Assembly: GCA_947095585.1 (NCBI GenBank)
Contig: OX352761.1
Coordinates: forward strand, 107,619,890-107,683,889
DNA from: Nephrocerus scutellatus
Taxonomy: Eukaryota; Arthropoda; Insecta; Diptera; Pipunculidae
Length of the DNA stretch: 64,000 nucleotides
Direction of reading: 5' to 3'
Shown: positions 24,101 to 36,100 of the stretch, piece after piece
How positions within the stretch are numbered: position 1 is the stretch's first letter
Layout: the number at the start of each line of letters is the position of its first letter
Program-made: the position numbers and the translations under genes
Notes under the pieces: model-generated
Told to the model about the DNA's origin: nothing
Databases searched by the model: none
Seen by the model: only the letters and a program-made list of their open reading frames with translations

Positions 24101-27100
24101 ACCAACATTTTTCGCGCAATTAATAATCAGACTTCATAATCATGGAGGATTATGCTCAAGTATTGAAATAAAGAGTCCTAAACCAGTCTGCATTTGTAAT
24201 TATAAGCGAACTGAGCTGATTTTTAACATCATCACTAATTTTTCACTCTACAACACAAACACAGATTTCACTAAATACACTACCTATTACAAAAATTAAT
24301 AATCTTTTTAAATATAAATATGTTATTGACATTAAATTATTTACGGTTTTCTTGCAGCGAATATTTTATGCAGTAGTTGCATTAGTAGGCTAATTGTTTG
24401 ATCACAATCCGGATTTAGGAATTTAAAGATAAGATTTTTCTTGAATCATAAATACACAGCAGATCATGATAACGTTAACGATATGACGAATGACGCTATG
24501 TCAACTCTAAGCAGGAATGCGGCAACAATAGTGCCCTTCACCGATAAAACACGTAGTCATAAGCCGATGATATTTCCAAACAAATAAGCGATGGATGGAA
24601 GAAAGGGTCAAAGGGCGAGTTCACGTACCTGTTTCTACACTGCGGTACACTAGATTAGAAGCAGGCCATTTTGAGAAGTACAAATAATCTTTCTAACATT
24701 GTATAGTAGTAGTAAGAAAAAAGAGAGTGGTTTATGTTGAATGTAATGGTGGATTCCAAGATTTTCAGAGAACACACTAACTTTAACTGAATGAATCAGT
24801 ATGGAATGCATACAAATTGGTTCGTAGGAATAAAAGCAGTCAAAGTACAAGTGGTTTATTGTTTTATATAAAAAGTAAATTTTGTAAAAATGAAAGGTTT
24901 TCCCTTTTTTTTCTCAAAGAATGGGTAAAAAATTGTTTGACTTTGTTCGAAAATAAATGTTCGCCATTTGGAAAGGTTGTCTAAGCGTTCTATCGCTTGC
25001 AAGATCAATCAGAGTGATCATGCTGTTGGATATTATTTAAATGATCAGAAAATGTAATGTAATGTAATTAAAAATAAGACAGGAAATGCTTCCACGGCCC
25101 TTATTGCACAGAAAAAAAATGATAAACTGTCAGACTAGCCTCCAATTGAGCTGTTTTGACAGCTAACATCAGAGAAGCAGCTGGTGTTACTGAAAGTAAA
25201 GGGTTTTTCAATAGGGATTACTTTATATATTAATATAAACGCACCCTTAAACTTTGTTTATTATCTGTCAGTGTAAGAATGTCAGTCAAGGTTTACATTT
25301 TTATCATGGTGAAGTTCACGAACGAGCATCTTTTTAAAAATTACTACCGAAATTCGAAAGTCGGTGGTTGCAATTTTAAGTGCGCGGACTCAAATTTCTC
25401 AAAATTGACTCAAAATTCGGTCGTAATAACCGTCTCACTAGACAGGCTGTGCGTACTATAGTCCGTCAATTTTAATCAATATATTCACTTCTGAGTGTTC
25501 ATATGCCAGTGAGATAACGCAGCCGTAAGTGCTTCAGTTCAAAATGACCCTTATCAGTCGATTCCACGCCGTTCACAGCAATTGGGAATCTCTCAGTCAA
25601 CATTGCAGCGAATTTTGCTTAAAAACCTTGCCTACACCCTTAGAAGATCAAATTAACCCAAGAACTGAGGCCTCTTGATGATTTAAAGCGCCGAAATTGT
25701 GTTATGTCCTTATTGATAAACCCATTAAATCTACCGGTCGTCGTGTGCGAATCAAGCGACTAAAGATTCGCGAAGACCACAAAACCTGTAATGGGGAACA
25801 AGGAGCAAGTAGGAATTTTCTGACGAAAAAAAGTTCAGTTTATACAGAACAGATAGCTATACTTACTTCCACAATCAAAGAAAGAGGAGATATTTTTAAA
25901 CTTGGTAATAATTAACAAAAAATCTGTTTTTGAGTTCGGTATTTCAAAGATTTTTCTTTTTTCGCGTCAAAAGCGGCCCCTGACCGTTGAGCCGCTAACA
26001 AAATTTCAGCCCTGTAGGTCGTGCGAAAGGTGGTTAAAAAAAGACCTAAAAAACGCGAAAATAGCGCGATTTCAAACCATCACATGTGCCACACGCGAAA
26101 CGTGACACGCGTTATACGTGGAATATAAAAAACGCTATTTCGGACTTTGATCCTCACAATCAACTCTCTAGGTCGTGTGGAAGGTGGTTAAAAAGGACCT
26201 CATAGAAGTCAAAAAAATATAAATTTCAATCCATAACACGCGCAACACGCGACACGCGTCATACTCGGAATATAAAAAATGCTACGTTGGACTTAAGACG
26301 CTCACAAAACTTCAGCGCTCTAGGTCGGTTGAATGTTGGTTAAAAAGGACCTCAAAGTCGAAAAAAATTTTAATTCCAACCCATCACACGCGCTACACGA
26401 GAATGGCGTCATACTCGGAATATAAAAATGCTATTTTGGACTTAGAAACCCACAAAATTTCAGCTCTCTAGGTCGTGTGGAAGGTGGTAAAAATCAAACT
26501 TGTCGAGAATACTGACAAAAAGGAGTCAAGTTAAATAAAAGTTTTCGTAAAAAAAACAGAAGTCAAATTTTGTTCATTCATTTGTTACCGATTTAAATGC
26601 ATGCCATTCTGACTCGTCTCTAATGTAGCGTTATCTAGTTCTTAATATTTTTTAAAACTTGATTTTGTATTATCCTCAAACTACACTAACTTTCTCTATC
26701 ATTGGTTTTGTTTCTTTCCTGACATATAACTGGAGAAATATTAATTTTATCTCCCAAAATGACGTGCTTCTAATTTAGTGAGCCGCAGTGTATGACCTTA
26801 AAAAATTTAATAGTCAGCATAAAAGTGTCAAATTTTTAGCACCTGCTCGTTTCGAGTACACAACTGAATAGGCCAATAATGCAATTTTAATCGTTTTTCA
26901 ATGACAAATAGTACCTGCTGGAGTGCTGGTCATTCTTGACACACAAGGGAATAGGTTCGTAATAGACTCTGAGTTATTCTTCGAAATACTAGCAATATTA
27001 GAGGCAATAATAAAACAAAATTATTAACAAATTTTATCAATTCTAAGCAAATAACTCAAAAGAGTTACTACGATACAAATTCAAGTGCAGATAGATCTAC

Positions 27101-30100
27101 GTTTATGGGTCCTTCACAACCAAAAAGTTTTTTTTTTTAATTAATGCTCACTTAGGTGAAAATTAAGTCAAAAATACCTTAAGTTTTGATTGAAGCAACA
27201 ACTTACTAGTTGACCAAAACAGATGATTTAAACCTAAATACATAAACTTAAGTCTGACAAACAAATTCATTACGCTAATTTTTTTCAGACTTACGCGCAG
27301 ACGCGCATGGTGAATGTATTGTCTCTTTCGATTTGCTCAAACCACACCCGAAACCTTACTTGTAAGCTGTCACAGTGTCAAAAGAGTTTTCGTGGTGAAC
27401 GCTGTGCAAATCGAGCGCCAAAACTAAGCTGAGTAAACGAAACTTTACCCGTCGATCGCCGACGGGAAGCAAAGTTACAATGTCGCTTACAAAACTTTGC
27501 AAATAAAACGCAAAATCAAAAAAAGTTGTACCCAGGGTACAGTTTGCAAATCGAACGTCAAACCAAAACCACGAGAGAGAAATCTTAACTCTACCTTGTA
27601 AATCGAAAATGACTTAAGATGTCGGTGTGTTGATGTCGGTGTAGAAGAAAGCAGCCATGTGGAATTTACGTTTTTGGGAGAGAGCTGGACAGATACCGAG
27701 AAGATGGATGATGGTCTCCTCTTCCTCATCCATGCAGCCTATGCAGAAGCGATTGCAGAAGCCTGCAAAACACTACAGTGATTTGGAAGAGATGCTAAGA
27801 TTTAGCTTTTTTGACAAAACACCTCCGCCGACTCCGTCAACAGTTTTTGAATCGTCTGTGTAAAAATGCATGTGTTCATCTTCCAGGTAAGGTAAGAATG
27901 ATCTGGAGGGGAAGGTGAACTGGAAGTTTCTGTTGAAATGGAGTTGCGATATGGTGTATTCTATTTTGTCTGATATCCTGACTAAATTCAGGATAGAGGA
28001 GTAACCGATTTCATTTCTAGACCACTAGAAGATAGCATTAAGACGATTAGCCGAGCTAGCAGCTATTTGCCTGCTGAAAATATTGAGTGATATAAGGTAA
28101 ACAGAATGTCCTGTGCGGCGAAGGGGTTGTACGAAGTGTTCCGCTCACACATAGACTAGCTGATCTTGGGACAGGCAGTCCACCATACAGTTACACCGTA
28201 TAGAATAGTAGGTCTTACTGCCGCTGTATATAGCCAATGGGTTAAATTGAGTTCAAGAGCCCACATTTTTGCACTGAAAGAGTGTCACTGTGGCTTTACG
28301 AACACTTTCTTGTATGTTTGGTTTCCAGGTAAGCTATTTTTTTTTTGCTTTATCAGAGAATTTTAAGCTTATACCTTTTATAGAAGGAGAGTTAATAAGT
28401 GGAACTTTATAACTTTATACCCTGGCAGGACATTCTTCCGGAACCTCGAAACCAATTACCACTAAGACTCTAATGCATGCACCACCAAGCAGTCCTAAGC
28501 CGCCTAGAATAGAAACTATTCTAGGCCTTCATGACGGTCTTTCGGTGTAAGGATGAGCTTCTAAATACGAAGAGACCAACACAAAAAGGGTTGTTCTCAA
28601 GTACCAGTAGCCCTTTCTGGGTCGCTTAAGTATGAAAACATTCCTCATCCCGAGGATACTCGAAGTACTTGCGGCCCTTTCTTTATTTGTATGGGAGCCC
28701 CCCGAACTCACGGCCCGACCACTCTCAAATTTTAATAGAATGTTGTCATGGGAAATACACACGTGTGCAAAGTTTGAATAAAATCGGGCTTTAGGAAGTG
28801 GTTTAAAAATTTATCACAAGATCTGAACAGCCAGGCACGGGCACTCAAAGTTAATACAGAGAATTTCAAAACAACCTAGCCATACAGTAATAAGACACCT
28901 ACCATTTTTTCTGACTAGCTGCACAGGGTGTCGGCTAGCTGCTGAGCAGCTCGAGCTCTCTATAGTGAGCGTACATTCCATGAAAAATTTCTTAAATCGT
29001 TTAGCCGTTTTCGTTGCCGTGGTCGTCGTCGTTTATCAGAGTATTTGGGGTTCCGTTTTAAAAAATTTACGGGCGAGGTTATTAATCTCGCGCCAGCCTT
29101 AATTTAAAGGGACAAGCCCAATAACTCAGCCTTTCCTGTATTGGAGGAAAAATACAGGCGGGCACACGTGGAGGTTTGATCGCACTTCCACCAGTCAGAG
29201 ATAGGTACTACCACTTGCAATTCTGATGCATTCTGTGTTATTCCCCCTATTCTGCGGATGGCTGAATAATAACGATAGTACATAATAATAAAAACTTAAA
29301 AATACTTATTTGTTATTTTATTGCACCTAAATGATCTTCGTGTATTTTAAATTGCAAATCCAACCGTCGTTTTTTATATGAGATATGAAGACGTTAGTTC
29401 TGTTGTTCGGGGATTGAATCTTGCGATCAATTTTTAACCCACTTCCCAAAGCCCGATTTTATTGAAACTTTGCACGCAAGTGTATTTCACACTTTCTATT
29501 AATATTTGGAAGTGACTCGGCCCCTGAGCACGAAAGAAATTTGTTGTAACAAATAATAACAAACACTACAGTTAGGGTTTTCAATATCGCTAACAGTTGT
29601 CCGGCCCTAGTTGTCAAGACACCGCATTTTAAGTAAGCATTTTGGGTAAGCCATTTTGGGTAAGCTATTTTGGGTAAGCCATTTTGGGTAAGCCATTTTT
29701 GTACGACCTGAAAGAGCTCTCAGATTACAGGAACATCGACTTGATCTCATACCTGAACGCTACATGATAGATTTAAACCACTTTAATATCCATGCTAGGT
29801 CCCTCGAGATTTGTGGCATCAAAATGGCGCACACATAGAGCTTATTGAGGAACGCGCAAGTACAGCGGGATCCACCACTCTACCTACCTACCTGCCATGT
29901 CTGTTCGCGGATAACTTGAAGACCGTCCAACCGAAATAGCTGAAACTTTGTGATGTGGTGGGGACGGTAGGGGTGGATGTTTGTAGAGGGTTAGTGCGGT
30001 GAAGGTATTGAGATATGAGGTGGCTAGGTATTGTTTGTATGAGATTGACTCAACCGTGCATTTGATAAATAGCGGGAATATTTGTTGTTCGTGGAGGTGG

Positions 30101-33100
30101 TTTTGGAGTATCTTAAGGTGGGGCTTGGAGGGTCTTGTTGGTCAGTTGCGTTGTGGTAGTGTGGTGGGGACAGAGTGATATGACAGCCGGGCAACGCTCG
30201 GTATTTCCGCTAGTTCTTCATAAATACTTTTAGACTACGCAGAGAAGAAAGATTTAAAAAGTAATTATCATATGGTTGACAAATCATAATTGACTCAACG
30301 AGATTCTATACTTTATATGAAGGATTAGGATTATATTTTACAACCATTTTTGAATCGTAATGTTGATAGGGGTGGGAGGGACAAATATCAGATGCAGCGG
30401 GTTGATCGATAGGCCGAGTTTTATAAGCAATGGTCTAATACGATGGAATCGGTTCATATGGTCTCGATTACTCTCGTTTCATTGGTTATACTTCGGATCA
30501 TTAATGCTAACTGAACTCGAGTAAGCGTAGTGATTTCAACCCGTGTTTTTATTCAACAAAAAAGATTATGAACCAAAGTGACTGAATTGAATAATTTTCC
30601 AGTAGAACGCAAAAGGTTCATAAATGTTTGAACTTTTTTCCTGATTAAATCCGATCCGACCGACCGATTGTACGAAGCTATAATTCAACTAAGGGTGCCG
30701 TTAAAATGTCACGCAGAAATTTTTTTCAAAGACAGGTGAGAAAGGTACAGCGACTCTGTTAACCATTCTAAAATACAAAGTAAGAAATTTTGTACTTTTT
30801 GTAAATATAAAAAAGACAATATTCTATTTGCACCCTAACAATGTGATATACAAAGCGTGGACGTTAAAGTATTAACTGCAATCATATCGATTAGGATGTA
30901 CAAAGCTTGGAAGAGCACACCAAATTCGTGTTGTACGGGTAAAGAAGGAAGGAAGGAAGGATGCTTCAAAAAGCTGGGTATTGTGGTTCGATTGGCGGAG
31001 CGGCAAATTTCAATTGGGTATTTCCTTTGAGCACACTGGCGAAAAAGCGATTACAAATTGACAGTCTGGATTCATTGCAGGATGCGCAGGCTCAAGTCGT
31101 CAACACATAAAAGATCTATTATCAATTAACGCGCTTGACTTTTTTCGCTGTACAATAGTAGTAGTTCAGTAAATAACTTACGCCTCATTATCCTCGTTGT
31201 ACATTTTTAAATACTCCTCTACCATCTTTTTTTGTATTAATTCTCTGTCAGGACTGTCTTTTCCCGTTGCATCTGATGGATATCTAAATAAAAATAAGGA
31301 ACCATTTAAAAAAAATTCACACATCACATACATCATAACATTAACATTCCGTTTGCCAATGAAAAAAAAAAAAAACTTACTCAGAACCATTCTCATCGCC
31401 CTTCTCTACAGCCAAACTGAAACCCCGAAAAGAAATCGTCAGTAAATTGTGTCTGAAATATTTGAAGCAATCTTACGCTTTGATCTTATCAAGAAACTGA
31501 ACGAATTTTGTGTCGTCCTTATTGCCAGTGATGCGTTCATTATTAAATTTAATATCATTGCCGACCAACTCGAAGTGCTCCAAATGCAGAGGGCACTCAT
31601 AATTGAACTCAACAAAATAGGACGCAAATACTGAGATAACAAATGTCCAATAAATCTTAACGACAACATCGTCCAGTTGTGGATCCAGGCCGATGGTCGA
31701 GGAAACCATTTTCCGATTGTACAGCATAATGTTGGGCAGCATAGCGCGCAGTTCATCGCGACTCATAGTCAATGGCTGATAGTATCGAACCAAATGCAAT
31801 GACAGGGCGTATGCAATCTCATTGTTGAGTATTTTACGGGCCAACAGGCAGGATTGCCTTTTGCAATTAAAACAAAAGTATTGCTCATCGATCCGTGGAA
31901 AGATGTAGCGTTTTCGATCTGCAGCACGCGGAATGACAAGAAACCAGTAAATTATTGGATTTTAATTTGCATTGAAATTTGAGACAAACCATTTAAATGC
32001 CGAAACAGTGCCCACGATAAATGGTACGTGCCAATGTCATCCGGGTCCACATAATTGTCCTCAAACATCGAAAGTGATGAGCAATCACTCAGGTCTTCCA
32101 GACTGTTTGCTTTTCTCTTATCTTTGCTTTTAAGAAACGAAATAAAATCATCGCTGGCACAAACATTCAGAATTTTCGACTCGTACAATGAGACTTCCTT
32201 TTCGACAAGCGACAGTGCTAGGCACTTAACGCATGTATTGTCAGGATGTCGCTTTGGCGGTTGAGGCCCACCTGCAATCGAACAGGTAACACATTTGCAA
32301 GAACTGCAATAATAAGAGAGGATAAAAGTTATAGCTCAATGTAAGTTGTTACGCGATTTGCCTTTCACTTACTCCATGTGATATTCAAGCATAACTGAAC
32401 AGTTTTTACACTTGTCGTCACGAATGAGATTGTTCAACGGAGCCGAATACGAATCTGGCCATGTCCGAAACGTGTACGCCATTAGATTCTGCCAGACTAA
32501 TTGACGATTCTCGTGCGTTGACCATTCGGTGATATCAATGTATTCGCTGTCGATAGCGTTCAGCTCTAAAGCATCCTTTGGTATCAACTCGAACAAACGA
32601 CTTATGGCAATCATGCGTTTTCGTCGATTGCTTTCGGTTTCGGACAAATTAAATTTGTTCAATTCGATCCATGTGTCTGTCCATCGTTTGTCGATGTAGA
32701 GCATCTCGTCATCAAACTGGATGTATTTCTTAATGAGAGCCGCATGCTTATCGGTAAGATCGTCCTCTTTTAACTGTTAATGTATAACTCATAATGTATA
32801 ATTCTGCTTAATAGTTGATAACCAAACAATTATCTTACCGTTATAATACAAGCCAACATTGTATCGGTTAAATTTAGATAGACATGCTGCTGATACATTC
32901 GAGCATTGAGCAGTGTCCAAGTCAGGCCAAACCTTCGCAAGAAATCACTTTCGAATGCGAAGAGAAAACTTGACAAATGCTCCGAAATGCGACACAATTC
33001 ATCATAGCCATCGAGAATATCTACAAACATAAGGAAATTAGAATACGCTTCATGTTAATGCCGGCATATAGGAATAGAACGCACAATTCAACATTTCTTC

Positions 33101-36100
33101 GGCAGGAATTTTTCTGTTGTTTGGCTCAACAATTTCCAAAAATCCTTCAGCGTAAGCCTTGACAACACACTCAATTTGAAAAGCCAACAGTTGCAGCAGC
33201 AGATGTGGATTGTCCACTAGTAATCTAAATTTGGGTAAACGAAATTGTGTGAGTATTTATCACTCTAAGCTATAACAGACTTAAAAAACTTAAAAAATAA
33301 GATTTACAAGAAATAATATGAGAAATTGATTATCTAAATAAGTCCTCTATCAGTTTTTTTAACGCTGATTTTGACAAAGAAAATTCAATCAGATTGCAAA
33401 TCGAGTTAAAAGCAAAAGAAAATTCAACAATCGGATCATTCAACAAAAAGGCGAGTCATGTAAAAAGAGGTCCCTAGTGCGCAAAGGCCATTCAGGAGAA
33501 TACAAATGAAACAAGGATAAAATATCCGGGCAATCAATGGAGTTTGTAAAAACGTCCCCAACAACATCTCTCTTCTAGCTGAAAGCGGTTGAAGGTCGAT
33601 CAATAAACATCTAGCCTTATTATGAATGATAGAAATCACCCCAATTCACATGCCTTAATGCAAATCGTGTAAAGACTTTCGAATTCTCTCCAGTCTAATG
33701 CAATATAAATTAATATTAGAATTCCAAAATGAAGCGCACATACCTTTTAAAGTATAAGGATCTTTAAAGTCTACAGCGTGTCTCTAAAGAAAAGCTATAG
33801 ATGTCCACACTTTTGCACAAATGCATTCATACTAGTTGTTTATTCCGGCGTCCGTTCAACACCATCCCTCAAGACACCTTTTAGACCCACCAAAGTCTGA
33901 AGCAAATGTAAGAAGTGGATCCAGGAGATCTAATCTCAAACCTGTTGTTGTGTTGACGATCTTTGGCCCAATGTCTTGATAGGCATTGGGGTCCTTTCGG
34001 TGCGTAGAGCCAATCGTCGTGGAAAGGCTACTACCAACCACATATTCCTCTGCCCCCTTCACCCAACGGATTTGGACGTTGCAGATCTGTGGTCCAGCCC
34101 TGTTGGCGCGACCTCTTTTCTTGGCTTGCCAACATAAATCGATGACTATGCGCCACCTTTAGTTCATCTAATTAGTATAGGATCTTTTATTTTCTATCTG
34201 CTTTGCTTGCCAATAGTCTTTAGTTAATTTAAGTACACTGCGAAATTAAATAGGTTATTTTGTACTGTGAACGAGCGTTTAATGTTTGGAGGTTTTCCTC
34301 ATGATCTCGTTTCAGGCCTGGAATTGCTACCACAACAACCAAAGGCTAAAATAACAGGCGTTGATCGGTTGCCACTTATACCCTACTGACCCAACCAAAC
34401 TGACCGCTCCACCCATTGAAAGCATCAAAGACTCCACTGAAACCACCAAAGATTTTTCAGCCCCACCCCCACCTATGATCCAAAATTTTAGCCTATATAT
34501 AAACACGTTCGAATCGTAAATTATGGTCGCGGTTTCATACATAAATTCCATGGACAACGGCATTTATTCAGTTTTTCAAGAATTTTGCAAGTTTATTCCC
34601 AAATTTTCCAATTTTCCAGATTCCTATAATCATCCCCCCACTATTATGAACATTTTAAGAAAAAATGAGACAAGTTTGGCCAGCCGTTTAGTCCTGAAAA
34701 GGTGACAGACAAACAGAGTTATTTTCACATTTATACTATTAGTATGGATATATGAAGGTTAAGACACAGTCTATCAATATGCCTGTCAGAAATTTGACTG
34801 ACTTTAGGAATGGAAATCGTGCCAACACTCTATGGAATTGAATACTTGAGCAGGTCTCTATAATAAGATATTGATTTGCATTTTAAATGCTTAATACACA
34901 AGAGATTTGTATTACACCAATCACTAAAGGAATCAAGAACTTGTAATATTATAGAGTCCTCAAAGCTAGAAGTTTTGAAAAAATAGTTAACATCAACAGC
35001 AAATAAGAGATGACCTTAGATTTCTATTTGTCATTCATAAACAAAAGAAAAAAAAGAGGACCCAAGTGATTGCCTTGTGGTACACCTGACATTACCTGTA
35101 AAGAATTCGAACGAAAATCGTTTATGCAAACAAAAATCAATCTATTACTTAAATAAGATTTTATCCACTTTAACCAATCCAGCATTGGGGATCAAAAAGC
35201 AATAGCTTTCACATATGATTAACAGAATCAAAAGCTGATCAATATAGACGCAATCGACTTGACAGTTTTCACGAAACGTTAGTTTGAAAATATGACTAAA
35301 TTCGATGCAATTGACCGTTTCGAGATAAAACTAAGTTGTTCCTTTATTATGTGCGTTTTTACGATGGAAACAAATTATATCTTTAATAATTGCTTCAAAA
35401 ATAGGAATATTAAGCAATTTACAATTTGGGCCCCGTGGCTCATTGGTTAAGTGCATGGATTTCAGAGCAGGGGGTTCGTAATTCTAGTCCCAGGAAACAC
35501 CAAAAGTATTTTTCACGCGAATGTCTGACCAATGTCCGACAGTTTCCACTTCTCACGGAAAGCTTCTCAATTTGCCGTTCGGATACGGCATTAAATTGTA
35601 CGTCCCTATGTGTGCAAAAATATACATGCACAACACAAATGGTCGCGAGAGGCTAGGCCGCCTTGGACAGCAATGGTCTGTCGCGTCGAATAATTATTAT
35701 TATTAAGCAATTTACAAATAGGTCTGTAATTTTCAATAACCATTCTTATGATTGAATTTTTTATACAATTAGCAACATCTTTCTGTAAGAGGAAGTTTAT
35801 CATTTACAATTATGAAAAAAGTAAATAAGTAATCAAACAAAGAAACTAGCAAAGAACGTGTAGGAATTCATTTGTACACTTCTGCCTAGGGGAAGTTCTT
35901 TAAACAGCTGACAGCTGAGAACAGCTGTTATATGCTGAAAACAGCTGTTATATTACATAATCTTATAGCGTTCTATAAGGAAAACTACTAGCACAGAATG
36001 TGTAGGAATTCATTTGTACACTTCTGCCCAGGGGAACCTCTTGAAACAGCTGACAGCTGAAAACTGCTGTTATATTAAATAAGCTTATACCGTTCCATCT

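Noticed and set aside
27487..27729. 80-residue minus-strand frame in intron 10
   Set aside because: Overlaps an R1-like LINE border, no conservation visible, and the splice phase of exons 10 and 11 is already satisfied without it.
28495..28530. CCTAGAATAGAAACTATTCTAGG hairpin as a terminator or regulatory stem (part of the sequence given as its stem CCTAGAATA/TATTCTAGG)
   Set aside because: A short isolated palindrome in intronic repeat DNA; expected by chance in a window of this size.
35425..35500. Functional tRNA gene suggested by box A/box B at SINE heads
   Set aside because: The heads do not fold into a full cloverleaf by eye, are followed by a SINE body and (ATT)n tail, and occur several times with target-site duplications.
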